A stretch of 64,000 nt of DNA from Gaetbulibacter sp. S0825 (GCF_011777505.1 NZ_JAATJT010000002.1:434001-498000), one strand, 5' to 3'; positions 8,148 through 17,084 are shown, counted from the first letter of the stretch. The notes: a model not told the origin generated them from the letters alone. A program made the numbers and translations.

Positions 8148-10217
8148 TTATAATTCTTTTTTCTTTCGATTTAAGTATATAAAAACAATAACTCCTGCAA
8201 TAATTAGAACCCAAACACCAATACTAAAGAAAGCTTTAATAATCCCTATTATTATATTTTCTTCTAGATTGGGTATAGTGGACATTCCAGAAGCATCGCT
8301 TGATATATAAAGGGTGAAGCCAAAATTATTGTCGACTTCCTTTAAGTCTTTTTGATATTGCAGAATTTCATTATTTGTAATATGGTTTTTTTGTGTTTTA
8401 AGTATGTGTGTAACTTCAACTTGATTTGATTTTTTGTTGTAATCTACTTTCCAATCATAATAAAATCCAGCTGAGTTAATCATAGAAAAATCATTAGAAA
8501 CATTCCAAGTGGTTGGTAAATTAATCTTGATATCGTGATATTTGTTTATTGGGTAAGCAATTGCAAATTCATTATTTCTTTCTTCTTTTGATGATGGGTA
8601 AAGTATGCCGCTAAGTGTAGATGGAATGAAAGAAGCTGAGATAAAATTCTCCTTATTTTCCATGGGTGTCCACAAACTATCTATTTGATATTCTTCATAA
8701 ACCCTAAATTCATTTTCCTGAACGTTATCTTTAATTTGTGGAGTTTGAAGAGAAGTTACTTTACTGTAATAATTTGCATAAAAATTTTCGAAATCATTTT
8801 TTATTGATTTTAAACTATTCATTTTAAAATAGCTTCTCATGTTATCAGCATCACCATCATAGTATACAGAAGTTACTTTTAAATTTGCGCCCCCACCAAT
8901 TTCATCAAGTGTAAACTCTTCAACTGTTTCGGTTCTATTATTCTCTGAAGCTTCAATTTTGTCAAACTCAAAGTTATTTTTCTTAATGACCAAACCGTAC
9001 TCATAATCTGGAAAGTAAGTTTTATAATAGTTACCACCTTGATTAGTCATTGTGGGGTCAAACCACTGCTCGTTTTCATTCTTATCAATCACCTTAACAA
9101 CGCAGTGGTCAAAAAACTTTGGTGATGGTAAAAATTCTTCAATGGTATGTTTTAGTGTTGTGTTAACAAGCATTGGGTATGCTTCAATATTCATTTTATT
9201 AAGCATAGTAGTCATTAGTAAACTCTTGTCTTTACAATCCCCAAAACGTTGCTCTAATACCTTACTTGGAGGGAAGGGTTGGTAAGCTCCTATGCCATAT
9301 TCTAACCCTAAATATCTAATTTCATTTTGTACAAAATCCAACGTGGCCTTTACCTTTTCTCCTTGAGTTTCGAAAGCATTATTTATTTCTTCAATTTTAT
9401 CAAGCAGTTCATTGCTTAAATTACCTTGCTTACTAAAAACTTCAACACTCCAATCTACTACTTCTTTCCATGAATCATAATTAGAAACAAGTACCATATC
9501 GTAAATAATTTTCCATGATGGAGTATTGTCTTCAAACTCAACTTGCTCAGGATTAGAAACTCTCCAAGAGTATTTAATTAAGTTATCGCTTTTGGTTATA
9601 GTTGGCTCTTTGGCTGAGTTAAATAGCTTATATTTAATCTTTTCTCGAGTAAGTATGTCTACATTAAGGAATCCAACAGGTTCATAATCATTTAAATAGA
9701 AACTAGATGAAAATTTATTTTTGTGAATTGGATTAAATCCTGAAATTGAATACGAATAATCAATGATGTCTCCAGTTCTTACATCAGAGATATTCATTAT
9801 CGCTGAGAGTGACCCATCGTATAAATAATTTTCTGAATTCATTTCCCTTCTAATAACTTGAAAATGCTCAGGATTTAATTTCTCAATAATTTTTCCATCT
9901 CTGATGATATTTATTGTATGAAATTTCAACTTCTGATAAGTAGGATCATACTCTGTGCTAATTGTAGATGCGCTTTGTATTCCAACATTGTCAATTACCT
10001 CTGTCACTATTCTATAATACACTATTTTTTTTGGTACATGGACTTGTTGGTCAAAAAGTAAAATTGCTGTTCCTTGAGTAACATTGTCTTTATTTATTTT
10101 CGCTTCTTTATAATCAACTTCGCTTACCCATGATGGAGTAACTGCTTTTGAGACTTGAGCTTTAACAGTAGGTATTAGAAATAGTAAGAAAAGAATTGCT
10201 AAGCTTATTTTTTTCAT
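8148..10217 (-). CDS. Secreted DUF3857 and transglutaminase-like protein with C-terminal anchor
   Basis: The 689-aa product begins with a signal peptide ending in VKAQ. A DUF3857-type beta domain covers about residues 50-210. A transglutaminase-like core follows, with the expected triad visible: Cys328 in RFGDCKDKS, His371 in FFDHCVVK and Asp388 in QWFDPTMT. The C-terminal 150 residues form a DUF3858-like beta region, and a single hydrophobic helix (about 660-682) followed by RKKK ends the protein, which would anchor it in the membrane with the catalytic part outside. This architecture is widespread in Bacteroidota; substrates are unknown. It may process peptides or cross-links in the periplasm. 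Confidence 0.85.
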   Translation of the reverse strand: MKKISLAILFLLFLIPTVKAQVSKAVTPSWVSEVDYKEAKINKDNVTQGTAILLFDQQVHVPKKIVYYRIVTEVIDNVGIQSASTISTEYDPTYQKLKFHTINIIRDGKIIEKLNPEHFQVIRREMNSENYLYDGSLSAIMNISDVRTGDIIDYSYSISGFNPIHKNKFSSSFYLNDYEPVGFLNVDILTREKIKYKLFNSAKEPTITKSDNLIKYSWRVSNPEQVEFEDNTPSWKIIYDMVLVSNYDSWKEVVDWSVEVFSKQGNLSNELLDKIEEINNAFETQGEKVKATLDFVQNEIRYLGLEYGIGAYQPFPPSKVLEQRFGDCKDKSLLMTTMLNKMNIEAYPMLVNTTLKHTIEEFLPSPKFFDHCVVKVIDKNENEQWFDPTMTNQGGNYYKTYFPDYEYGLVIKKNNFEFDKIEASENNRTETVEEFTLDEIGGGANLKVTSVYYDGDADNMRSYFKMNSLKSIKNDFENFYANYYSKVTSLQTPQIKDNVQENEFRVYEEYQIDSLWTPMENKENFISASFIPSTLSGILYPSSKEERNNEFAIAYPINKYHDIKINLPTTWNVSNDFSMINSAGFYYDWKVDYNKKSNQVEVTHILKTQKNHITNNEILQYQKDLKEVDNNFGFTLYISSDASGMSTIPNLEENIIIGIIKAFFSIGVWVLIIAGVIVFIYLNRKKKEL

Positions 10218-10298
10218 AATAATGTAGAGGTAAATTCGTGGTAAAAATAGATTTATGTAATATTACTATTTTATAAGAATCATTTAGAAAAACTTCGA

Positions 10299-10634
10299 TT
10301 AGTTGTTTCTTTTTTTCTTTGTAAAAAGGTTTAGACTAATACTTATGGTTAATCCACCAGCTGAGGTTGCAACAAATTCACCTGTATCAAATTTGTTTCC
10401 TTTTTTGGTGCTATCATAAATTTCTTTCGTTAAACCAGCTAGGGCAGAAGCACCTAAACTCATCCAAAACGCTTTTTGTTTATTTTTGGTTTTAGTGTAA
10501 ACAAAGGTATAAGTCGCTCCAGAAATTAAAGCCCCAGCTCCAAGATGCAATTTATCATCATCAGAGATAAATTGAGCGTTGCAATTACTAGAAAACGCAA
10601 AAAACACAATTATAAAAGCTATTATAAATTTCAT
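10299..10634 (-). CDS. Small secreted protein, YfiM-like
   Basis: The 111-aa protein has a signal peptide (MKFIIAFIIVFFAFSSNCNAQ). The mature part begins with a DDDKLHLGAGALISG motif and continues with two glycine/alanine-rich helices (WMSLGASALAGLTKEIYD and GEFVATSAGGL). The DKxxH...G and KExxD pattern is like the small YfiM/DUF2279 lipoproteins, in which the charged residues sit at the ends of hydrophobic helices. Here there is a Cys near position 18 but the context is not a clean lipobox. Function is unknown. It is in the same direction as, and upstream of, the transglutaminase-like gene with an 81-bp gap. Confidence 0.6.
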   Translation of the reverse strand: MKFIIAFIIVFFAFSSNCNAQFISDDDKLHLGAGALISGATYTFVYTKTKNKQKAFWMSLGASALAGLTKEIYDSTKKGNKFDTGEFVATSAGGLTISISLNLFTKKKRNN

Positions 10635-10733
10635 ATTATTCGTAGATTTAGATTATTAAAATAACCTATAATTCAAAACCGAAATAAAATATTAGACATT
10701 TTGTATATTATTGCCTATTAACTGCAAATCATT

Positions 10734-11057
10734 ATGTGGGAAGAAAAATTAGAAGTTTATGATGCCTTAGTTGCTAGATGCGATCGTTTTAAAAGAAAAG
10801 GCAAAACGATGCCTTATACATCGGCAAATGGCTGTATGTTTTCATTATTCAATAAAAATTGTGAGATAGGTATTAGGTTTTCTAAAGAAGTTCAGGAAAA
10901 GTATATTAGCCAATTCAATTCTTCTATTTACAAGTCTTATGGAGCTGTTATGAAAGGTTATGTACTTATACCAGAAACAATGCTTAAAGATTTAGATCGT
11001 GTCGCCAAATATTTAGATGAGAGTTATGATTCTGTAATCAGTCTAGAACCAAAATAG
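10734..11057 (+). CDS. Small soluble protein of unknown function
   Basis: The 107-aa product has no signal peptide or membrane segment. It shows a central beta-hairpin (NGCMFSLFNKNCEIGIRFS) followed by a loop and GAVMKGYVLIPETML, then an amphipathic helix and a short acidic end. The arrangement vaguely recalls TfoX-N or YjbR-type small domains, but the key residues are not clear enough to assign it. It is divergent from the YfiM-like gene and seems to be a single-gene unit. Confidence 0.6.
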   Translation: MWEEKLEVYDALVARCDRFKRKGKTMPYTSANGCMFSLFNKNCEIGIRFSKEVQEKYISQFNSSIYKSYGAVMKGYVLIPETMLKDLDRVAKYLDESYDSVISLEPK

Positions 11058-11115
11058 TTCTGTTTTAATTACTTGTAATAATTATTAGTATCTTGTCATT
11101 TAACTGCCCCTTTTT

Positions 11116-11169
11116 TTATACTTAACCTGAAATTTGCATAAGTATAATTCATATAAAGTATAATTCATG
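11116..11169 (+). promoter_or_regulatory. Repeated AGTATAA/TATACTT elements before the alkaline phosphatase gene
   Basis: TTATACTTA (11116-11124) and TAAGTATAA (11139-11147) form a perfect inverted repeat with a 14-bp spacer. The sequence AGTATAATTCAT occurs twice, at 11141-11152 and 11158-11169, with a 17-bp period; the second copy overlaps the start codon. This may be an operator for phosphate control, but no Bacteroidota Pho box is known to me for comparison. Confidence 0.35.
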
Positions 11170-12297
11170 AAATTTAAAAAGTATCTATTACTTGGTTTGA
11201 TAACCGTTCTATGGTCATGCAAATCAGCTAGCAATCAAAATGTGTCAAAAAATGATAATATGCCAAAGAATGTCATTCTATTAATTGGTGATGGCACAGG
11301 CTTATCACAAATATCTTCAGCTTTTTTCTTTAAAGAAACGGCACCAAATTATGGTCGATTTAACCATATTGGATTAATTAAAACATCATCAGCTATTGAA
11401 GATGTTACTGATTCTGCAGCTAGTGGAACTGCGTTTGCAAGTGGTATAAAAACATATAATGGCGCTATTGGAGTGGCAATCGACTCAACTGAAGTAGCAA
11501 CTATTGTAGAAATTGCAACACCAAAAAACATTAAAACTGGTGTTGTTTCAACATCTTCTATTGTGCATGCAACTCCGGCAAGTTTTTATGCACATGCTTT
11601 AAGAAGAGGATATTATGAAGAAATAGCCTCAGATATGGTTGCTTCTGATATTGATTTCTTTTCTGGAGGAGGTACTAAGTTTTACACTAAAAGAAAAGAT
11701 GGTAGAGATCTATTAGCAGAATTAAAAGCAAAGAACTTTATTGTAGACACAACAAAACTAGGTGATTTCAATAGCATTAAATCGTATTCTAAAGTAGGCT
11801 ATTTGTTTGGGCCTGAACATATGCCACCAACTGCAAAAGGACGTGGAGATTACCTTCCTAAAGCGACTCAATTGGGAATAGATTTTCTTAAAAAGGATAA
11901 CTCTAATTTCTTTTTAATGGTCGAAGGGTCCCAAGTAGATTGGGGAGGACATGCTAATGATGCAGATTATTTAATTTCTGAATTGATTGATTTTGATGAT
12001 GCCATTGGAAAAGCTTTAGATTTTGCCGAAAGAGATGGTAATACTTTAGTAGTGGTAACTGCCGATCATGAAACAGGAGGTTTTACATTAGCATCAAAAA
12101 CAAAAAAGACAGAAGATGGAAGAGAGTATAGTGATTATTCTGAGACAGAAGGTATCTTTTCGACTGGAGGGCATTCTGCAACATTAATTCCAGTGTTTGC
12201 TTATGGTCCAGGAGCCGAAGAATTTTCGGGAATTTATGAAAATACAGAGATCTTCCATAAAATCATGAAATTAACGAAATGGAAAAACAGTAAGTAG
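11167..12297 (+). CDS. Alkaline phosphatase, lipoprotein
   Basis: The 376-aa protein hydrolyses phosphate monoesters outside the cytoplasm. Its signal peptide ends in a lipobox-like LWSCK. The family's metal motif NVILLIGDGTG follows at about residues 37-47. The catalytic serine is in VTDSAASGTAFASG (about 80-93), matching the alkaline phosphatase signature. Zinc ligands are visible in MVEGSQVDWGGHAND and VVTADHETGG, and the C-terminal zinc histidine is in TGGHSAT. At 376 aa it is shorter than E. coli PhoA, which is normal for the family in Bacteroidota. It is followed after 35 bp by the VOC lipoprotein gene, so the two probably share a transcript. Confidence 0.95.
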   Translation: MKFKKYLLLGLITVLWSCKSASNQNVSKNDNMPKNVILLIGDGTGLSQISSAFFFKETAPNYGRFNHIGLIKTSSAIEDVTDSAASGTAFASGIKTYNGAIGVAIDSTEVATIVEIATPKNIKTGVVSTSSIVHATPASFYAHALRRGYYEEIASDMVASDIDFFSGGGTKFYTKRKDGRDLLAELKAKNFIVDTTKLGDFNSIKSYSKVGYLFGPEHMPPTAKGRGDYLPKATQLGIDFLKKDNSNFFLMVEGSQVDWGGHANDADYLISELIDFDDAIGKALDFAERDGNTLVVVTADHETGGFTLASKTKKTEDGREYSDYSETEGIFSTGGHSATLIPVFAYGPGAEEFSGIYENTEIFHKIMKLTKWKNSK

Positions 12298-12332
12298 GCA
12301 TTGGTAAGTACTAACCAACTAAAACATTAATT

Positions 12333-13700
12333 ATGAAGCATAATATTTTTCTTTTATCAGTTGTATTACTTTTTGTTTTTGTTGGATGTAAAAACGAAGG
12401 AGACATAGATAAATATTCTTATAACCTTGGTGTTATTGGTGCATTTTCAGAATTAGTTAACTCAGGAACAAAGCAACTCGCTTTGAGTGCAACATTAACT
12501 TCTGAAGATATGAATGCTTTTATTGATGATGCCAAAAATAAGGCCTCAGAACATGATGTATCTATATATAGAGAATCCGATTTAATCGTTACTAACTTAT
12601 TCCCAGCAGATATTGCTAAAGACTTGGATGTACTATTATTGTTTCAAGGAACTACATTGGATGAATACCTTGCATTAAAAGAAGATGTAGTTAAACATAA
12701 AAGTGAAGGAACTTATAATCTAGAAGCTCAATTAGATATTTCTAGGCGTTTTGGAAGAATGCTAAGCTATAGTCCAAGAAAAATTAACAAACTAATTTCT
12801 CAAAACACGTCTTTTAGAACTATGGATGATTTTGGGATTAAAGCTCATAACGTGTTCCTGTATTATAAAGATGTAGAAAAAGCAACAGAGTTCTATTCAA
12901 AAATACTTGGTTTGGAAGTTGTGGCAGATTACGGTATGGCGTCCATACTTAGAGTCACTCATGATTCGTACATAATTATTGTTGATGCTGCTAAGGGCAT
13001 GCATACAGCCGAAGAACCAAAAACAGTAGCAATTGCTTTGTTAACTGATAAACTTGAAGAATGGTATAACTATTTAAAAGAGCAAAACGTCGAGATAAAG
13101 TATGAGTATAAACCAAAACAAGGAGGTGCACATGATGGTTTTGTTGCTGTAGATCCAGAAGGTTATTTACTCGAGTTCGAGATGTTTAAACAGCATCCAG
13201 AAAATGAACCATTTATTCCTATTCTTGAACAAAATAAGTATAAACAAGTAAATGCAAGTAATGAAAGTACAGTGCCTGAAGGTTTAGGTTTTCACTCTAC
13301 CATCACATGGTTGTATTATAAAGATGTATTGGCAATGCAAAATTTTTACGAAAATGTATTCGGTTTAGAACTAGTTGCAGACCAAGGATGGGCAAAAATT
13401 TATAGAGTTTCAGAAACTGCTTTTTTAGCGATTGTTGATGAGCGACGTGGCATGCATAAGTTTTCTAAAGATAAAGCTGTTAATGTTGGGTTTATTATAG
13501 ACGATATTGAGGGTTGGTTTAAGTATGTACAAGAGCATGAACCATTTAAATTGCGTACTGAAAAACTAGAAATAGAATCTGGTAAAAAGTACACAGCGTT
13601 TGTAGGCTACGGACCAGAAGATTATTATTTAGAATTTGACTTTTTTCATCCTCATCAATTAAATACAAGGCTTTTAGAATATCTAAATCCGGAAGATTAA
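12333..13700 (+). CDS. Lipoprotein with two VOC (glyoxalase-fold) domains
   Basis: The signal peptide ends in the lipobox FVGC (Cys near residue 19), so this 455-aa protein is exported and lipidated. Residues about 25-165 form a helical N-terminal part that I do not recognise. Two homologous VOC modules follow, at about 170-290 and 310-445. Both start with an xYYKDV...FYxxxxGLExVAD pattern and end with DPEGYLLEFEMF or GPEDYYLEFDFF, where the Glu is the usual metal ligand. VOC enzymes are normally cytoplasmic, so export is unusual. Substrate unknown. It lies between the alkaline phosphatase and the DUF6090 array, only 6 bp before the latter, which suggests one transcript. Confidence 0.8.
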   Translation: MKHNIFLLSVVLLFVFVGCKNEGDIDKYSYNLGVIGAFSELVNSGTKQLALSATLTSEDMNAFIDDAKNKASEHDVSIYRESDLIVTNLFPADIAKDLDVLLLFQGTTLDEYLALKEDVVKHKSEGTYNLEAQLDISRRFGRMLSYSPRKINKLISQNTSFRTMDDFGIKAHNVFLYYKDVEKATEFYSKILGLEVVADYGMASILRVTHDSYIIIVDAAKGMHTAEEPKTVAIALLTDKLEEWYNYLKEQNVEIKYEYKPKQGGAHDGFVAVDPEGYLLEFEMFKQHPENEPFIPILEQNKYKQVNASNESTVPEGLGFHSTITWLYYKDVLAMQNFYENVFGLELVADQGWAKIYRVSETAFLAIVDERRGMHKFSKDKAVNVGFIIDDIEGWFKYVQEHEPFKLRTEKLEIESGKKYTAFVGYGPEDYYLEFDFFHPHQLNTRLLEYLNPED

Positions 13701-13706
13701 ATTACT

Positions 13707-14426
13707 ATGATTAAATTTTTTAGAAAAATTAGACAGCAACTTCTCAAAGAAAACAAATTCAGTAAATATATTCTCTACGCAATTGGTGAAATTATTTTGG
13801 TAGTTATTGGAATATTAATCGCGCTACAAATTAACACTTGGAATACAGAAAAGTTATTGATTGATAAGGAAATAAAGCATCTAATAGAAATTGATAGAGA
13901 TTTAAAATCTAATGTTGAAAATTTTGAGGAATTAATTAAAACTCAAGGTGTAGTGATAGAAAAGATTGATTTTCTACTAAATAACATTAAAGAGAAAAAG
14001 CCGTATTCTTTTGATTTTAGTAAAAATTTGCAATCTGTAAAAGGAATAGAAGAAATTGAGATTATTACTACGGGTTTTAATACTCTTAGTTCTTTTGGAA
14101 TGGATAATATTAGAACAGATAGTTTGCGTTCTGAAATCGTGTTATTATTTGATCATGAATACCCTAAAAATCAAAGTTTATTTAAAGACCTTGGTCGTAT
14201 GCATCATGAATCACTTGTTATCCCTATTATGTTAAAATATTTTACAAATGGTCAAGGAGCAATTCCAATTCCAAACAATTATCAAGAACTACTTGAAAAC
14301 AATGAATTTGTTAGTATGTTAGGTACACGTAGAAATGTAAAAGCTGCCTTAATAAGGTATTTAAATAAGATGATAGAAGATTCAAATTTGTTAAGAAAAC
14401 AAATTCAGGAAGAATTAAAAAAATAA
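13707..14426 (+). CDS. DUF6090-type membrane protein, copy 1
   Basis: This 239-aa protein starts with the shared module MIKFFRKIRQQLLKENKFSK followed by a glycine-containing transmembrane helix (GEIILVVIGILIALQIN, about residues 27-45) and the Asn-Thr-Trp motif that ends the module. The rest is a charged, helical, probably extracytoplasmic or cytoplasmic domain of about 190 residues with no known motif. It is the most divergent of six tandem copies at the N-terminus. It follows the VOC lipoprotein by 6 bp and precedes copy 2 by 11 bp. Function is unknown for the family. Confidence 0.85.
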   Translation: MIKFFRKIRQQLLKENKFSKYILYAIGEIILVVIGILIALQINTWNTEKLLIDKEIKHLIEIDRDLKSNVENFEELIKTQGVVIEKIDFLLNNIKEKKPYSFDFSKNLQSVKGIEEIEIITTGFNTLSSFGMDNIRTDSLRSEIVLLFDHEYPKNQSLFKDLGRMHHESLVIPIMLKYFTNGQGAIPIPNNYQELLENNEFVSMLGTRRNVKAALIRYLNKMIEDSNLLRKQIQEELKK

Positions 14427-14437
14427 ATCGATAACCA

Positions 14438-15169
14438 GTGATTAAATTCTTTCGAAAAATAAGATATAACCTTATGGAAAAAGGAAAAACAGGCAAATAC
14501 TTTAAATATGCTATTGGTGAGATAGTACTCGTTGTTATAGGAATATTAATAGCCTTGAGTATTAATACATGGAATGAAAACAGGATAAATAAAAATCTAG
14601 AGCAAGAACTATTAAGCAATCTGTTAAGTGATGTAGAAGTAGATATAGAAAACCTTAAGGATCTTGATAGTATTTCTGAACTTGCTTTAATTGCTAAAAA
14701 AAAGATATTAAGTTATATAAAAGGAGAGGAACTATCTCGTGATAGTGTGTTTTATTTCGTTTCAAAATCAGGATATACCAACAGTTTTAGTGCAACGACC
14801 ATTACCTATGATGAGATGAAAAACTCTGATGCATTTAAAATTATTAGCAGCAAGGAAATTAGGAGAGAGATCGCAGTATTATATAAACAATATGAAAAAG
14901 TTAAGGCTAGCGAGGATTGGTATTTTATAGGTCACTTAACGCTTAGGGACATAAGAATTGAAGATTTTTCAACAGGATCATTGTATCAAATTGGAATTGG
15001 TGAAATCAGTAATCTAGATCAAGTTATAGATCAAATAAAAACAAACAGACAGTTTAAAAATGCGTTAGTATCAAATTATGCATCAACACAACATGAAGTC
15101 TATAAGGAAAGTCTTGAAAAAGCTAAACAGTTTAAAAATAAATTAATTATGTACCTAAAAAATGATTAA
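14438..15169 (+). CDS. DUF6090-type membrane protein, copy 2 (GTG start)
   Basis: The product is 243 aa. GTG at 14438 is chosen as the start because only this start restores the family's conserved MIKFFRKIRYNLME beginning; the next ATG would cut it off. The transmembrane helix (EIVLVVIGILIALSIN, about 28-46) ends in TWNEN. The C-terminal domain is helical and charged. Its last codons overlap the start of copy 3: the ATG at 15162 lies inside the end of this gene (ATGATTAA, stop TAA at 15167-15169). This suggests coupled translation. Confidence 0.85.
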   Translation: MIKFFRKIRYNLMEKGKTGKYFKYAIGEIVLVVIGILIALSINTWNENRINKNLEQELLSNLLSDVEVDIENLKDLDSISELALIAKKKILSYIKGEELSRDSVFYFVSKSGYTNSFSATTITYDEMKNSDAFKIISSKEIRREIAVLYKQYEKVKASEDWYFIGHLTLRDIRIEDFSTGSLYQIGIGEISNLDQVIDQIKTNRQFKNALVSNYASTQHEVYKESLEKAKQFKNKLIMYLKND

Positions 15170-16178
15170 ATTCTTTCGTAAAATACGCTATAACCTTATG
15201 GAACAAGGCAAAACAGGTAAATACTTTAAATACGCTATTGGCGAAATAGTTCTAGTAGTTATTGGAATATTAATTGCCTTGTCAATTAATAATTGGAATG
15301 AAAACAAAAAAGCCAACATCAAATTAAATAAGTTATTAGTAAATGTTTTTAACGATCTTGAAGTTGATCTTGCAACAACTCAGGAAACTATTGATTATTA
15401 TAGAAATAAAGACACACTTGCTAATAAAATAATCAATGGTGAATTATCTGCGTCTTATTATAAGAAAAATTCAATTCTAAACCCTATATTCTCTAATTAT
15501 AGAACATATCGCATCACAGATATGGGCTATAACGCATTAATGCAAAATACTGAAAATATACCTAGTGAGTATGAAGAACTCATAGCTGATTTAAATCGAC
15601 AATATATTATAACTGCAGAGGGTATAGAATCTAATTTGACGCTATTTGCAAGTATTGTTGAAAGTACAAGAATGCGTTATACTCTCAATTTCCCATGGTA
15701 TAGTCAGAATGATTCTGTTAGCAATGAAAAAAGATGGCAACATTTAGCAAATGATCCAATTTACAAAAATGAAGTGCAATTGTATCAAAGGTATGGTCGC
15801 AACTTTTCGCAATATGTGAGAGAATTTTACCAACAAGGTTTCCCCTTATTTCTTTCATTAAAAGCGACTATAAATGACACAAGTGCACTACCAAGTTTTT
15901 TTCCATCAAACGCTGAAGGTTTTGAGAATGTTAAATCCGATTATATTGGCAAATATTTAAACCCTTCAGGGAATGAATTTAGTATAAAGGAAAAAAATGG
16001 TTTTCTGTTTATTTATACTAATGATAGACCTTTATCTATATTATCTATGATTTCCAAAAACAAATTTAAAAACCATACTAATGGGCGGGTTTTAACATTT
16101 TTAAGAGATGAATCAAACAAGGTTATTGGTTGGCACAATGGAGCTATAACCTATAATACAGTAGACGTTAATGATTAA
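15162..16178 (+). CDS. DUF6090-type membrane protein, copy 3, with extra C-terminal domain
   Basis: At 338 aa this copy is about 90 residues longer than its relatives. The N-terminal module (MIKFFRKIRYNLMEQGKTGK and one transmembrane helix) is nearly identical to copy 2. Residues about 260-330 form an extra beta-rich unit beginning SDYIGKYLNPSGNEF and continuing GFLFIYTNDRPLSI. It resembles the small lipocalin-like DUF3471-type domains that often end in Y-x-G-x-Y...; this is an inference. Its start overlaps copy 2, and its stop is overlapped by a 57-codon ORF that begins at 16171 and carries the inserted palindromic element. Confidence 0.85.
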   Translation: MIKFFRKIRYNLMEQGKTGKYFKYAIGEIVLVVIGILIALSINNWNENKKANIKLNKLLVNVFNDLEVDLATTQETIDYYRNKDTLANKIINGELSASYYKKNSILNPIFSNYRTYRITDMGYNALMQNTENIPSEYEELIADLNRQYIITAEGIESNLTLFASIVESTRMRYTLNFPWYSQNDSVSNEKRWQHLANDPIYKNEVQLYQRYGRNFSQYVREFYQQGFPLFLSLKATINDTSALPSFFPSNAEGFENVKSDYIGKYLNPSGNEFSIKEKNGFLFIYTNDRPLSILSMISKNKFKNHTNGRVLTFLRDESNKVIGWHNGAITYNTVDVND

Positions 16179-16344
16179 ATTCTTTAGATTATCGAAACAG
16201 TGCGGAGCGTTTATAAAAGGTTTGGCAAACCTTTTTAGCGAACGAGCCAGCTTGTCGTGCTGGAAAAAACAAATTAGAATGTCCAGTGGACATTTGGTTG
16301 AGATAGCCGCTTGCGGACATATGATAAACAAAAACATCAATTAA
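16171..16344 (+). pseudogene. 57-aa ORF: DUF6090 start truncated by a palindromic insertion
   Basis: The ORF starts with ATGATTAAATTCTTTAG, the same bases that open the DUF6090 genes, overlapping the stop of copy 3 in the same way as the other copies. After MIKFFR the family sequence breaks off and the reading frame passes through a palindrome-rich element without a stop. It ends in TAATG, sharing its last base with the ATG of the next copy at 16344. It is probably the remnant of a start interrupted by the insertion, or the original start of copy 4 with the element between. It keeps a continuous stop/start chain, so it may still be translated as a linker. Confidence 0.6.
16189..16320. repeat. 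REP/MITE-like palindromic element
   Basis: The 130-bp stretch is clearly richer in G and C than its flanks and contains three inverted repeats: AAAAGGTTTG-G-CAAACCTTTT (16215-16235), CCAGC-N7-GCTGG (16247-16263) and AATGTCCA-G-TGGACATT (16278-16294). CCGC-TT-GCGG follows at about 16307-16316. There is no transposase ORF. This fits a small, non-autonomous repeat of the REP or MITE type. Exact borders cannot be set because no target duplication is visible and other copies are not in the window. Confidence 0.6.
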
Positions 16345-17084
16345 TGATAAAGTTTTTTAGGAAGATTAGATACAACCTTATGGAACAAAACAAAACAGGC
16401 AAATACATCAAGTATGCTTTAGGAGAAATCCTATTGGTAATGATTGGAATCTTATTAGCACTTCAGGTTAATAATTGGAATGAAAAGAAAAAACAGGATG
16501 CCGTTTCCATAAAGTTTTTGGAGAATTTAAAAAAAGAAGTTATTCAAAATGAAATTACGCTCAAAGTAAAGCTTGCAGACCATCACTTGGTTGTAACCAA
16601 AACAACAGAATTATTAGAACTAATGGAGCTAACCCCTAGAGAAATAAATTCTTCTAAATTAGACACTCTAATGTTCGCTATGTTGCTTATGCCAGAATTT
16701 AAGCCAATAAAAACTTTTATTAATTCTGAAAACCTTGGATTAATTAATGATGATGATTTAAAAAACTTAATTGGCTTATGGAGTCATAATTTTGATCAAT
16801 ACGTATACGATCTTAAAATAATTTACGATCTCTATTACAATAATATTTATGATTTTATGCAACATAACTATCAAATGAAAAACGTAAAAAGTGAATATAT
16901 AAATTTAAGCGAAAGTAAGTTTAAAGTAAATTCTATAAACATATTAAGTAGCGCGGTTTTTGAGAACCATGTAACAATGAAAAAACTTAATGCCGACAAC
17001 GTCTACGAGGGAGCTTTAGAAATCTCAGAAATTCAACAAAAAATTATTGAAAAAATCAACGAAAAGCTAGCAATTGACAAATGA
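16344..17084 (+). CDS. DUF6090-type membrane protein, copy 4
   Basis: The product is 246 aa. The start at 16344 is preferred over an upstream in-frame ATG at 16311 because the family begins with MIKFFRKIRYNLME, and because the ATG overlaps the stop of the preceding 57-codon ORF (TAATG). The transmembrane helix is GEILLVMIGILLALQVN (about 28-46). The remaining part is helical with no recognised motif. The stop TGA at 17082-17084 overlaps the ATG of copy 5 (ATGA). Confidence 0.83.
   Translation: MIKFFRKIRYNLMEQNKTGKYIKYALGEILLVMIGILLALQVNNWNEKKKQDAVSIKFLENLKKEVIQNEITLKVKLADHHLVVTKTTELLELMELTPREINSSKLDTLMFAMLLMPEFKPIKTFINSENLGLINDDDLKNLIGLWSHNFDQYVYDLKIIYDLYYNNIYDFMQHNYQMKNVKSEYINLSESKFKVNSINILSSAVFENHVTMKKLNADNVYEGALEISEIQQKIIEKINEKLAIDK

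Noticed and set aside
16189-16320. Possible IS element
   Set aside because: No transposase ORF and only 130 bp long, so at most a REP/MITE-type element.
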